64,000 nucleotides of DNA from Lottia gigantea. Its lineage: Eukaryota > Mollusca > Gastropoda > Lottiidae. Both the position numbers and the translations under genes were made by a program. The stretch's first letter is position 1; every line of letters begins with the position of its first letter. Positions 46,253 through 59,490 of the stretch are shown here, one piece after another. The notes beneath the pieces are model-generated. The model worked only from the letters and a program-made list of their open reading frames with translations, searched no databases and had not been told where the DNA came from. The stretch covers positions 1,551,282 to 1,615,281 of the forward strand of contig NW_008709781.1 of NCBI RefSeq assembly GCF_000327385.1, written 5' to 3'.

Positions 46253-49200
46253 CTACATATTGATAGTTTTATCAGTCCATGTTTGACCTAACCTCCATAA
46301 ACTAGAAACACGGGCCCAGATTTCTTCTGTAGGGTCATCTGGTTCCAACCAAACTTTTCTGATAGTTATTCCTGCTTCTACATCTTCCACCTTATCATTG
46401 TCATCTGTAGACCAAACCTGCAAGGTACCAAATACATTTATTATTTACATTTTATAACTCAATTCATTCATTTTACAAACTCTTTAATTGGACCTTGCAG
46501 GTTTGCTCTAAAAATGAATTTTCATATATTTTTCAGTATACAAAACAAGTTGTCCAATAGAAAAGCTTGAAAATAAAATGTCTTTATGATTTTTTCACAT
46601 TTTAATTTACATTTCATGTATTAAAACATGAGAAAATTCCAACAAATGTAAACATCAAACAAAAGGCTCAGAGCCAAAATCAAAAAATTCGAAACCCAAG
46701 TCTCATATTTGTACAGCTTGTATTTTGCTAAAGAGCATTCAATTTAAAAATGGTGCAAGATACATGTAAATTGAGCCAATGCTTATCAAACTGGTATAAA
46801 GATTGACACCTTATCCCCAAGATTCCAACTGAACATTTTTAGGGCTGACATCATTTAATAACTTCCTTTTGAATTTATTAACATAATCCCTGGTATAAAG
46901 TATTGATGGTTTTGCCATTGAAACCCAAAAATTAAGAGGGCGTTTCTTGCGGATACCACTTTTCATAGAAGTAACTCTTGGTAACTTCCCTTCCACATTA
47001 TCATTCTCAATATTTTGTTGTTGACACATTGAATTATTTTGTACCGAATCCTCAGTTTGGAGGCTCACTGAAACTGGACTTGGCATTTTGGGAGAAGAAG
47101 ATAAGGAGATTTCATCCACTTCATCAAGCCAAGTGTTTACGAATCCCTCGTGTTCTTCTGAGCGAGCTGAATTGTGTCGACTAAGATTGGACACAGTTAA
47201 AGATCTTTTAGAATAAATAGAACTTTCTGTGGTAGTAATGTCCGACTCAGTTTCAAAGTATGACAGGCTTGAATCCATTTCATCCAAGTCTCTCTGATCA
47301 TCATCAAAATGTTCTCCACCTTTATTCCAAACACCAGACGCCACATCAAAAACAAACTCAGTTTGATTGGGATAACTAGATCTAACCTCAGGCTCAGCAC
47401 TCTCTCTGTAACCATGGAAACTGCAGTCACTTACCATCTGTTTTGGACTAGGTGCATTGGAATCCATATCTTGAAGTTTCATTTCTGACTCTGCTGTTCT
47501 TAATGCCAGGGCTGGAATATCAACTCGGGTGATTTTCATCTGTGAAATATTGGGTGGAAGGACTATCTCGTCTTCATCAAATGACTGAAATCAAATCATG
47601 AAACTCATAGTAGGAACAATTCAATAATTATTTTGCCATGATCACAAATGATACTGGCCATTCAAGAACCTCTTAAACTAGATTTCCAACTTGTTATTCC
47701 TTTCAATGAGACTACATGACCAAAGTTTTTTATGAATCATTTCTTGAGATTAAGTGATTCTGTTAACCTGGAATTAAAGAATTAACCTTGCCATGCCTGA
47801 AATCTCTGTATCTAGATAATTAGTTTATGATTTGACATGTTCTTTCAAAATTGGATGTCTCATTGTCAAGGCTGCTCATGATTTTTATTGGTGCAATTTA
47901 CCATGGTTCTACTTCAATCTAGTAGAACCAACCCTGATATTCTTAGCCAAATGTTGGGTATTAAAATTCTCTATCTACCTGATTCATTGAAGACATGGAT
48001 TTCATTCTCTTGGCTTTCTTCTTGGCCTCTACATCCTGACGGAATGATACAGATCTTGATTTGGGACGTGAATTGGTAAAAGAATCTATACTTTCTCTTG
48101 AGGTTGTAGACTTTGCAGAATCAGCTCTTTCGATAGCCCTTGTCTAAAAATTAAAATATATTTGAGTATGTAACAAGAGGCAAACAATAAATAAATGTCC
48201 TCACACTATTGATCTTATTGACAAAGGCTTATATTAGGCACACCTTTAATAAAATTCTACTTGGGACAGCTTATTTGGATGCAATAATTATTTTCATTTT
48301 TAATCAGATTTTGGTAATTGATGAATTTCAGACAAATTTATATCAGCCAATCAAAAACATTATATATTGTATTGTATTTGGCTATTAACACAAAAGTCAG
48401 CTACTCTAACTATGATTGTCGTTCAGAAAGTTGTTCAGCTGAAATTGTTATTATTGTATAATTATTACCTTTTTATCTATATTCATTCCTTTCTTGGCAT
48501 CTTTAGAACCTTTATTTCCAATACTTTTCCTCATTTTATTGGCAGCAATTACTGATTCTACAATAGGTGGTAACCTTCGACCCCGTCCTAAATCATTAGT
48601 AGCTGGTCCCATAACTGGAACAACACCCTTCTTTACTCTAGGCTGGCTATCAATGGGTTTAACAGTCGCTCCACGTGGTGTGATGCTCTTTGCTCCAACA
48701 CCTCTGGGTGTTCTGGGACTATTCTTGGTTAAACTAAGATTACTAATAGATCTTGGTACAATGCCACCTCTAGGTGTTCTAGGAGTGTTCCGTGGGGTGT
48801 TTCTAGGTGTGGTCTTGGGTGTAGTTCCTCCTTTTTTTTTTGTTGGTCTAGGAGAATTGGGATGTTGTATCCCCCCTATGGTGTGGTAGTCAGTAATAGC
48901 ACCTGGTAGTTCTATAGAATGTGGTCCTGGACTCTCATCTTCTTTAAATGGTTGAACTGGTGTACTCATTGTTATCTGGATATCATCATCTTTACTCACT
49001 GTACCTGGAAAATATGACAGAATATCAATGACAGGAATCAAAGAAGGTTATTCCATTATACTTTAAATATTATCAAGAAGATCAAAGAAACAAAACTTTA
49101 TGAGCGCAATATTCTATTTCATTTGATGTCATTATTGCAAACTGAAAATAAAGTCAACCGAGAGTATTTGACAGCAAATCTATGGGTCTAATTGATGGGT

Positions 49201-52200
49201 CTAGTTAAAATGAAGTGATTCTTCAGTAAAAGTATCCTTTTAAATATTAAATTTAGGCGAAGTTGATGGTTTAAATAGATTTACCTGTAGCATAAAAAAA
49301 ATGACAACCTTAAAAATTAATGTAAAAAAATCTAATCTATATCAAATTCCAAGTCATGAGATAGAGTCCAATAAAAGCTGGATATTGGTAATAATACCAA
49401 TTATTAAATGAAGATGACTTACTACTAGGCATACTGTGTTCTTTCTGTAGATAGTTTAAAATATCAGGAGGCATATCACTATTACTAGTACCATCTCTTA
49501 CATCTTCACCTTCTACTTTTACAGTAGTAGTCACAGTATCAGGCTTAATACCACGAGATTCATCTTTAGACTCTTGGTGTTTTTTATAGGCCTTGATACC
49601 AATTATTATAATAAATATTACTACTAAGAGGACTATTAGAACAACTACAGCATAGACCCAGCTAGCTGTAGCACTGGCTAAAAGCTCAGGTGTTGTTGAC
49701 ACAGCTGAAATATCAAATATACATACTTTATTCATTAGCTCACTTAACATAGATCAACCTATTAGATGTAAGATTTGAGTCAAGTCCATGAAGTTTGTAT
49801 GCTCACTCTACTAATGCTCACTAAATTCTACTTCTTTGAAACTCAATTTTAGACAGACCACTAATGCTAATGCTGTTTACTTCAGTTACTTTAATTCTTT
49901 CCACTTCTTTTGAAGTGTTTCTTCAGTAAAAGTTAAATTTATGACAAAGTCAATGGTTTAAATGAATCTAAATAATTTACAATGTAAATAATGTAATTCA
50001 ACTTACGACAGGATTCTGAAAAATGAACAGAGATATTGAATTAGACAAAGTTATAATTTGAATTTCAAATTTGGTATGTAAAGATATACTTTTATAACAC
50101 ACTGTGTTACACACATGCATTTAAAATTGGTAAAGCTGGATAGATAGATGGATGAAGGAAGGAACAAACCAACATACAAACAGATGAAAAACATACATCT
50201 GATTTGGAGTCTTGCATCCTGCATTTCTGCATCCTATAGGGCTGATGAAAATGACAAATTTGACTGGATTTTTCAAGAATTTTGCATCATAATATAAACA
50301 TATTTGAACAGTATTTTAAAAAATGACTTACGTCTGTTAAAGAGAGTTATAGCTAAACCGGGGGAGGTAACTGATGTTGATGTTTGATTTGATAAACAAG
50401 CTTGTGGATATTGAGTCAAACTGATACCATTGTTAGTTACTTCATATACCTACAATATATAATATATCACAGTTATAATTCATTATCAAGATATACTGTT
50501 TGTTACAAGAGAGACGGAAGCATCCATATCTTTTAAAAGGATATCACGTTTTATCACATGAGCCTATTTCGACTTTATAATGATAGTTGACATATTCAAG
50601 TATCTATCAGAAACCAACTTTCCAATGAACTTAAGTATGTGACATCCTCATATTTCAAGTATTCTACAGTCTGACCTTATATATTTTAACATTCAGAGCT
50701 TGGACATATGACATTTTATATGCTTGTGCTTTTTGTTTAAAGGGATAAATATCTTGAAATAACTTACCATACAAGTAACTCTGTAAGTAGTAGATTCATC
50801 TGTAGATTGATCAGTATTTAACAAAGTAAGATATTTAACAGAACCACTAGATATCTCTTGTAAACAATTCACAACACCACTAGCTACAATACAATGAACA
50901 AATAAAGAAGTGGAATCAAAAATGGTTTTCTGAACAACTTGGGTTTTTAAACTTTGTATTCCACTTGATTCAATTGAAAGATATTCTAATCTCAAAAGCA
51001 TATTTCTTTGTTTTCTTTAATAGCATTATGTTTTTAATAGTTAAGACCAAATTAATAAAGAATTCTTTGTAAGGTCTCTAAACTTCAAGAAAATATTTAT
51101 GTGTGATATTTATCAGCTGGTTGGCGAAGGAATAAAAACAAGGTTTCAAACCATTCTTTTCATTCTTCAACAGTTCTTGACCAAAGACCTGAATGCCAAA
51201 TCTCATTAAGAGGCTTGTGGTTCTTAGTTTTTTTGGAAATAGTTGTTACAAACCTGAATAAGCCATAAGTGTAGGACAAGCTGTGTAGTTAAAAGCTAGT
51301 GATGATGTAGAAGAACAAACATCCAGACTGGTAGTTTGATTACTACAGTTATCATTATTATTATTATTATCTATACTATATGACCAATATCCTTCTAAAT
51401 CACTAGAACAAGTCTGTTCAGAGCTTGTTCCTGTTCCTGAAATTATTTTAAATCATTAACATTACCTCAAGTTAACCAAATATCTTAGAATATATCTGAC
51501 AAAACAAAAGCGTTTTTGTAGTTTATTGTAGTTTCTGAAGGAAAAACAATTCAACTTTATTGAAATGAAAATATGAATATAGGGCTGAATACAAGTAAGA
51601 TGTGTTCAATAAAATACAGAAAATTGTGATTACAGAAAACATACAATACTCTAACGCTTCTAGACTGAAGTTGCTCACATTTCAAATGTATGCTAACTAA
51701 ATTCAAACAATTTGCAGGCACTGTTTTGAAACGAATAAATTGAACCAAAACCACTATGAATATCATGTATATATTTTTGTATAAAATACTAAGAAACCAT
51801 TACCATTTCTAATAAGAAGTTCATATGAACCTGCTGGTATTGATGTTCTATCACAAATAGTTAAAACATTAGGATTTGTTCCCTGTACAAAAATTTTCAC
51901 TCTTTCATTCTGAGCATCAGCTTCTTCAACTGGAAGAAATAAAAACAATACTGTAAAAAAACAATTCACAATCTGTACATCCCTTTAATATCTCTGTTAA
52001 CTTAAATAATCACAAACAATCTCATAATCTGTCAAAAGACCAATCCTCCAAGATATAATTGGAGCTATGTTCCATTTTAATTCAGAAACTTTGCTCATGA
52101 GCAGTAGAAGTTTTATGTTCATTTTCATTTCATTTGGTTCACCACATTACCATAATCTATCTTACATCAGGAATATGTTAAATCTAATAATCAAATATCA

Positions 52201-53440
52201 TGTTTCAGGAATGAAAATATAAATAGTACACAGATAGAAATATCATTGATAACCTTGGAAAAATATAAAACAGCACAACGCCACTCTCATGCCTGTTTCA
52301 TATGGAAATCAAGTAAAATCTACTACATATCACTTTCTCAAAAATAAGAGAAAGATGGAAGACTGATTGCTGAGGTCAATTAAATTTGAAACAGAGAACA
52401 TTATCAAATTTTTCCCTTACCTGAATTAAGATTATAGACAAACAAATCTTGTGATACAGTGGTGATATCTAAACATAAATACGCTTCCCATATCAATCCT
52501 AGATACGAGAATGTGTTGGATCTGAAATAAATTAAACATATAGCCTACTTGATACAATAAATTTTAATATTCATAAGGTTATCTATTGCTCTGTTGTCAG
52601 TGCTTTCATCGAGATTTGTCTCAATACACCCTAATACCATGCAGAGGAAACTTGACGTCTTTCATTTTCAAATTATTTTTTCCAAATTTTCAAAAATAGA
52701 AATTGCACCTAGATGTTGCCATCAAAAATAAAAGTACTAAATAAAAGTAGAAATTTAACCCATAGATTCTCCCTATCAAACACTTATGACAACCAGCAGT
52801 CATTACCAACACATAATCAGCAATTTATGTCCATTTTAACTGAGGGTATATAAAACTTTTCAACATAAAAAAACTTACCTAAGAATAAGTTTAGAAGCAA
52901 ATGATACAGTACAGTTAAAGTCAAAGGCACCAAAATTACTAACAGTATAGCCTGATATAGAATTACTAGTAAATTCTAGTACTCCTTTACTACTACTAAT
53001 AAATGTTCCAGTTAAATTATTCGGTAGCACACACTGACCTAAAATTAAGAAGGCATATGAATATAAATTTGTATGAACTTGGCGATAGATTATAAGTATC
53101 CTAAACATGTGTAAATTAAGATGATCTTTTGTCAATTCAGAGAGAACCATTGATGAATGACAGTTTTTTTTTTGCAACAACAATAGTTATAATTACACAA
53201 GCAATTCCTTTTCCATTTTATGTCAACCACTGTTAAATCATTTCTGCTAAAGGCAATGGTAATAGCTCAAATTCGCAGAATTTTGGCCACTAAAAATGGC
53301 TATATGCATTAAAAATCAATAGAAAGGCTTACAAATGAAGAAGCAAATCATATAGTTAAATATATAGATAACTATTATTACATACCTTCACAAGATTTAG
53401 AAATGAAAAACACAGACAAAATAACAAATAATATCCTCAT
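46253..53440 (-). CDS. Type I membrane protein, unrecognised family, with two possible C-termini
   Basis: Exons 5' to 3' (plus coordinates): 53386-53440, 52879-53038, 52421-52521, 51804-51929, 51254-51436, 50768-50883, 50332-50449, 50007-50015 (9 nt), 49423-49704, 48469-49004, 47979-48143, then 46811-47584 (long form, 874 aa) or 47435-47584 plus 46253-46417 (short form, 721 aa). A signal peptide (MRILFVILSVFFISKSC) leads into a cysteine-containing, Ser/Thr/Asn-rich ectodomain of about 280 residues with several N-x-S/T sites. One membrane helix follows at about 305-329, then a long cytoplasmic tail with TPR-like TPRNTPRNTPRTPRG runs, basic patches and an acidic, Ser-rich end. The ectodomain start (QCVLPNNLTGTF, later AYLCLDITTVSQDLFVY) faintly recalls invertebrate cysteine-paired DUF704x ectodomains, but I cannot confirm this. 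Function unknown. Confidence 0.8.
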
Positions 53441-54768
53441 TTTGGAGTGTGATATATGAGCACTGCCTAGATCTCTGTCATGGTTTTGATATTATTCTTG
53501 TTATTTTCCTTTCCGAAATAAAGCCAAGTAAGACATGAGGTGAGGACCCAGTGAAAGCCAGTAGAATACTAATCCTGACATGTAGATTATGTTTAGGGTT
53601 ACCATGTAGTTAATCTTAATTCCCTAATATCAGTAATAATAAATCCAATCAGAATATTTCTTAGATCTTAATACTTTAATCTATATAAATCTATTACCTA
53701 ATTAAGAAATGTAGTCAAAGGCTTGGTCTCTTATAAGATTAGCAATTTCATACACATATTTCCACTGTTAGGAACTGTTGTTATTCATCTAATTCAACAT
53801 GTCGCACCAATGTAACCAAATTTTGTAACAATCTATAAGAAGCTGTTTATAGACAAGGTGTGGTGTATGTTGCAGGATTATTGGTATCTTTGAAAATAGA
53901 AGAATCGAACACAGGAGATATGGTTCTGGACACAGTCTGGACACAATTCGCTTCTATTTTTATCTGTATCGATAATCCCACAACATACACTTACACTAAG
54001 TAATCCTTAACATATGATTTCCCAAACTCTTGGACTGTCACTTTTGTATAGGATTTTCGATGCTAAGTATAGATTTTCAATTAATGAACAAATAAATAAA
54101 TGCACATTTCAAACTAGTACAGGCATTTTGCTACATAGGATTTGATGACAAAATCCTCATTTGAATCATGCAAAATATATCAAATATAGAGATAGATCGG
54201 CATTGACTTTCCATATAATGTTGCTCTTGATCATACAAGTCTCAAAAACAAAATTTCCCCTAGTTATATGCAACCAGGGTCCAACCAGTTAATTTGCATA
54301 GTTGTATTGCAACTCATGATACCTTCTGTCACTTTGTTATAAATAAGAAAAAAGTCAATTCTGGTTCCTACTAGTTGCTAATCAGAACAAATATAATCAT
54401 TCATTTTATTCTTTCTAAATAATATCCAAAAATTCATGCAATAATATCACATTATCAGACAGAAAATACATTTTAAAAAAATCAATAAATTAAATCAAAG
54501 TAATATGGCTAATAACAATTTCTGAAAAATTAATAAAATATTTCAAATTTACATATTGTGTTCACTGGCACTTGGTAATTGTAACATCCCTCAAACTATA
54601 AACTAAGAACATCAAATCAACCTAGAAGGAAGAGAAGATTTTAAAGTGTAGAATTTCTTTCTTTTCATATGCCAGTAACTGTATTGATTAATTATAAATA
54701 ATTATAATATAAATATAAGTCTACATGAAATAGTTTTTGAAACAAATACCAAGTGCCAGTGACCATCA
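53441..54768. other. Interval between the membrane protein start and the RWDD2 3' end
   Basis: Contains the putative promoter of the membrane protein gene (upstream of 53440), a foldback at 53856-53998, and a minus-strand AATAAA at 54415-54420 suitable for RWDD2. No other feature is seen. Confidence 0.5.
53856..53998. mobile_element. Imperfect foldback (about 140 nt), MITE-like
   Basis: GTGTATGTTGCAGGATTATT on the left pairs with GATAATCCCACAACATACAC on the right. A second pair inside (AAAATAGAAGAATCGAA with AATTCGCTTCTATTTT) extends the arms, leaving a short loop. It could be a foldback transposon remnant or a hairpin transcript. No target duplication was found. Confidence 0.55.
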
Positions 54769-56063
54769 CTATTCCGGTGCAGATTTTCCTTCAACTCCAA
54801 AATAGAGAGGAAAAATATGTTTAGAATCATGTTTTACTAAATAATCAAAAAATTTTCCTAAATTCATGTGATATTCTCTTGCTTTACCAGCTTGCACATC
54901 AAATGATAACTCTTGAAAATCTGAGAATTTTTTATATTTATCAATTCCTTCATTAGGATCTATTTCAAAATCTTCCTTTTCTTTTACAGCAATTTTTTTC
55001 CAATTCATTCTACGAATGCGATACCAAAATTCCTCAACAATACTGCTGTATCCTTCAACACACATTACTCCTGGTTTCCCTGGCATTGAAAAGCCTGTTA
55101 GTTTTAACTCCTGGGCCCAATCTAATATATCACGGCGTTTAAATTTGCTATAGATATGATGACTGTAAATCCACAATCGAGAAAAGGTTGTGTCTATTTT
55201 ATCAGATGATTTTTCAGTTTTTTCAATCTGTACCTCCGTAAAATAATTCTCAACATTTTCTTGAACCCATTGTATTAACGTTCCCACACAAATTTCTCCT
55301 TTTTCCAAACTCTGCATACATTCACTCAGATCATCATTTAACCGACGACTGCTCTCTCGCGTTGTGTTTTGAGTACGGAGAAAGGTTTCTGGATAAACAG
55401 CTGGGTATTCATGAGGTAGATGAACTACTAATTCTACAGGGTACTTCTACAAAAACAAAAATACATTATGATAACAACGTGGCATTCATCCCAACACAAC
55501 AAAACTTTGCAAACTGAACCAATTCAGTTGCAGAGAAAATTTTGTCTGAATTGAAGACAGTTCTTTTAAAAAATGCTAGGGTTGGAGCTGGATTACTGAG
55601 GTAATTTCAGTTTTATTCTCCACATTTTGTAATCAACACTTCTTCTTCACAATTCTATTAACTTTAATATCTTAATATATCTGTGAAAAATTGTACAAAA
55701 TGTGAGAAAGTCTTTTTTTTCTTCTTCGATTTTTAACTGCCATTTGTAGGATGACCATTTACATGCTACCATTACTAGGACTTAGGTTGGATGAAAGGTT
55801 ACAACAGTAGACACTGGCACAGAGTTTTTGGGGTAGAAGATAATAAGTTGTACCTCTGTTGTTATATGAACTGTAAATCCAATCCTACTCTCAGGGCTAT
55901 CTAGTAGTATATCTCCATCAACATAGGCCTGAATCTCTCTGACAGCATATTCATCATCTAGTACAAACTCTCCTTTCTGTGGAAACATACTCTTTAACAT
56001 TTCTACTTCTGCCAGTTGTAGTTCTAACATTTCTTTAATATCTATCTCTTCCTCTTTCTCCAT
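54769..56063 (-). CDS. RWDD2: RWDD2 (RWD domain-containing protein 2)
   Basis: Two coding exons, 55854-56063 and 54769-55446, join in phase 0 to give 295 residues (human RWDD2A 292, RWDD2B 319). The N-terminal RWD domain (about 10-120) has LQLAEVEMLKSMFP, then EKYPVELVVHLPHEYPAVYP across the splice. The C-terminal DUF1115-type domain (about 160-295) has FSRLWIYSHHIYSKFKRRDI, LDWAQELKLTGFSMPGKPGV, CVEG, EEFWYRIRRMNWKKI and PLYFGVEG. The biochemical role of RWDD2 is not established; RWD domains are protein-interaction modules related to the E2 ubiquitin-conjugating fold. Vertebrates have two paralogues (A and B); a single invertebrate copy is expected. Confidence 0.95.
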
Positions 56064-56888
56064 TCTTTACAATGTCTTGTGAATATCAGTAATTATTTGT
56101 TGTATATTATCCAAAGAGGCACTAAACTGATTAAAAGAAAAAATGCTAGTCAATGTCGATTGATTTAAAATTCATTTGTTCATCTATCAATATATCCATA
56201 TTATCAAAATTTATCCAGGTAGAAATGAAATAAGCCTTCATCTATGGAGTTTCTGTGAATTAGTTTAGGGGCCAAGTGAGGGCCACTAAAGTGAGGTGGG
56301 GTTTTGCTACTAGTCTCATTTGACTAATTTCAGACGAAATAAATATTTCTGTATAGGATAATATAGTCGATATTCAAGACACAAGTTGAGATATACATAA
56401 CGGTAGTCTAGTCATAACTCAGCAAGGGGGAATGGAATTGATTAATCATGAATCATGTCACCATAGAATTCTTAGACACAGCCTTCTTATAGCTTAATAG
56501 AATGTACAGTCATTGGTTAAAAAGTGTCATTCTAAAGACGAACAGGAAGAAAAGGGGTTGACTCATGAATATGGTTACATAGGCCTATAAATTAATTAAT
56601 TAATTAAAGAGAACTACATGTGTAGATGTTTACATTGATCATCAAGATGTCACGTGACTGACACGTGGTTAATATCAGACTTCTTTAGAGTTTCGTAGTA
56701 ATTGTATTTTTCAAGCTTTAACCACTTATGGAGCGCTACTAATGAATCAAAAAAATCTTTGTATCCATAATATTTTTTCTTTCACAAATGAAATGAAATC
56801 CATAGACAGATCAATACTACGAAATGACAATCGACGACTCTTTTCATGGCGGCCAAAACAACTTTCTAAAAAGTTTTTATGTTAACAA
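56064..56888. promoter_or_regulatory. Divergent promoter interval between RWDD2 and MIS18
   Basis: The start codons point away from each other over 825 bp. The interval contains the palindromic GTCACGTGAC at about 56650 (an E-box, CACGTG) and a TTAATTAATTAATTAA tract near 56590. Shared control is an inference. Confidence 0.5.
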
Positions 56889-58666
56889 ATGGATTCTTCA
56901 CCTCCATTAAGAGAAAAAAAAGATTCGTTTCATGACCTTCCGATAGTTTTTCAGTGTGAAAACTGTCGCACTATCATTGGAGATTCATTTGCTTCTGTCT
57001 CATCAAACAGCACTCTAAAAATGGTGACGCTTGACAGTGAGTGTCCCCCAGCCAGGCCCCACCCCTCCCCTTCTTATTCCAAATCTGTATCACAAACCAT
57101 GAAAGTTGAAAGTGATAGGGTGGGGTGGTGTACACTTCAGATCTTATTGTTTGATCAATTAATGAAAGTTTTATTTTATAATTTAGTATAGAGGCACCTA
57201 CCAGGCTACCTCAGGGTCAGGCCCTACCTAAGAAAACTTGAAAAAATTAATATAAAGAAACAGAAATTAACTGTGCTAATAACTTGTGGAATGTTGGTTG
57301 AAGTGTGGCTTAATCAGGGAATCAGGAATCTGATTTTTAAGTTCTAATTATTAAAAAGTTTTTTTTTAGCCTACTTATATGGATTATTTGATTTTTTTCT
57401 TTTAGGAGTGACAAAGAAAGTTCGAATACGAGATAAACTTGTTTCCTCTTCACATACAACAGATCTTGGAAGGTAGAATGAGAACAGATTTTATTCTCTC
57501 ATATGTTGCCATTTAGGAAGTAGATAGATAAATCATAAAATTGTAGTGTTTTAAAAGTTTGTTGTATAAACATAAATTAATGAAAGGAAAATAGAGACTG
57601 GAATTTATTTTTTGGCAAAATAGCATTTTTGACTTTGTGAACTATTTGGATGTAATGCTTCAATTGCAGCAGAGTATCAGGTGTTAAGATGTGAAGGAAG
57701 TGTGAAACTCTAAATAACAACCATTTCATGTTCATGATTTGATATAAAGAAGAAATATATTGATAATTTTTTTTTCCAGCTCTTATAACCCCTTAGCATG
57801 TGAAACATGTAATTCTGATTTAGGAAGAATCTACAGAACAACGACAATTCATTTAGATGAATTAAGAGATAAATTTAGTTTATATGTTGATAGGCTTAGT
57901 TGGTAGGTAAAATTTATAGTCATACCTATTTTAGGAGGACTATGTTACTGACAGCTAGCATAACTAAATATATCAGAGTATGAAATAAAGTTTGATATTT
58001 TTAAACAGATTTTGTTCTGATTATTCACTTGGTCATAGGACTAATATTGCTTTTGTTTCTGTATTTTTATCTGTTGAATGGTATTTATTTCAGCTATCAG
58101 ATTGGTAGTGAAGAACAAAAGGCATCACTAAGTTCAGCAGCCATACCTTCAGTACATTATCTTCAACAACAAATTATCAAAGTAAGTGATAAAGAAATGA
58201 GTGTTACATTCTAAATTCTGATATACAAAAGTCTTACATTGCACTTGATTACAACTGATAGAGCTTAGGAATATTATCAACCCCATACAGTGTATGATGA
58301 GGATCATCTAAGAAGAATAGCTACATTATCCTATTAACAGACTTTCACCCAGTTATTATTTATGTGAGCCCTTGAAGACTCTATAAAATCTATTATTTAA
58401 ACCAATGATGAAAGTTGGCAATCAAAGGTAAAATTTGCTTAGTTGCTTAATGTATTGATTCTGTGCTATATTTTGTATCTCCTTTTAGGGTCAAATATTC
58501 AAGGTTTTTTTTTTCTTTGTAATATTGCACAGAAAGTTGGGTAGAATTTTTTAGTTTTGTCAGGTTGAATAATTTTATCTTGTAATTAAAGTTGCAGGCT
58601 GTGTCAGTGTCTTTAAATGGAAGATTAATGGAAATAGAGGATCGGCTTAAAGAAGATTCAAGTTGA
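56889..58666 (+). CDS. MIS18 (MIS18A/OIP5 family), centromere CENP-A loading factor
   Basis: Exons 56889-57036, 57406-57472, 57780-57902, 58094-58181 and 58592-58666 join to 166 residues. The Yippee-like Mis18 domain shows VFQCENC (Cys23, Cys26) and LACETCNSDLGRIYR (Cys79, Cys82), the two CxxC pairs that bind zinc. It also has IIGDSFA and CYQIGSEEQ, the counterpart of YVLGSSEKQ in human MIS18A. A short C-terminal helix (LNGRLMEIEDRLKED) would form the coiled coil used for Mis18 oligomerisation. Mis18 marks centromeres for deposition of new CENP-A by HJURP. One gene may serve in place of the vertebrate MIS18A/OIP5 pair; whether a second copy exists cannot be seen here. The last exon is less certain than the others. 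Confidence 0.9.
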
Positions 58667-59490
58667 AATGAAAGTGTAATGGTGGTCAATGGGATAAGGA
58701 TAAAAAACTAATTTTTAGGATGATACACGGTCTTGGAGGCTTAAACTGTGTATTTTTCTATATACCTGTATAATAATATATAAATAACATTCGGATTAGA
58801 GGTCTGACAAAAATTAAATATTGTTAAAAAATGGCTTTTTCCATTAAATTTGATTGTTGGTGTTCATAAACTCAAATCCGCTTGGTGAAGCTGAATTGAG
58901 ACTCCATGCTTGTTTACATCACTAAAAGACTTAAAGCTTAATTTGAATTGAGCAATCTCTTTTTCATATTTTGATATTATTAGGTAAATCTATTTGGAAG
59001 TAGATATGGAAAGTTAAAGTATATTATGGATAAATGAAACACTGTGTATGCATGAAACTATGTGTATTATAGAAGATGAACAACTACAATTGATATCCTT
59101 TGGATGTTTCTGACACTACAGTGAATGAAATGCATTTGTTAATATTTATATGATATAGCTGATATTATACATAGCAAAAATATACATATTCTAAAGGAAT
59201 TATCATTTATTGAAAATTCGATATAGAAAAGCAAAGGAGTGTAATGTTGTTCCAACGTTTAAACATTACTATATTCAGTGAATAACAATAAAACAAAAAT
59301 GGGTATTGATAAGATAACGAATAAGCTCTATTTTCTTCAGTTTTGCAAGGTTATAGCCCTTGATGGTAAAAATCTGCTTCAAATTGACTTGTGCTTGATG
59401 AGGTGTTCTGAAAAGGAATTAATAGCGGTCTGAATGATTTTAAATTATTACGAATTGCCTCCCTTTAACAGTACATAGAAGAAATCGGAA

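Noticed and set aside
48494-48889. 131-codon plus-strand frame
   Set aside because: It is antisense to the proline/threonine/arginine-rich exon 48469-49004 of the membrane protein, whose composition keeps the other strand open.
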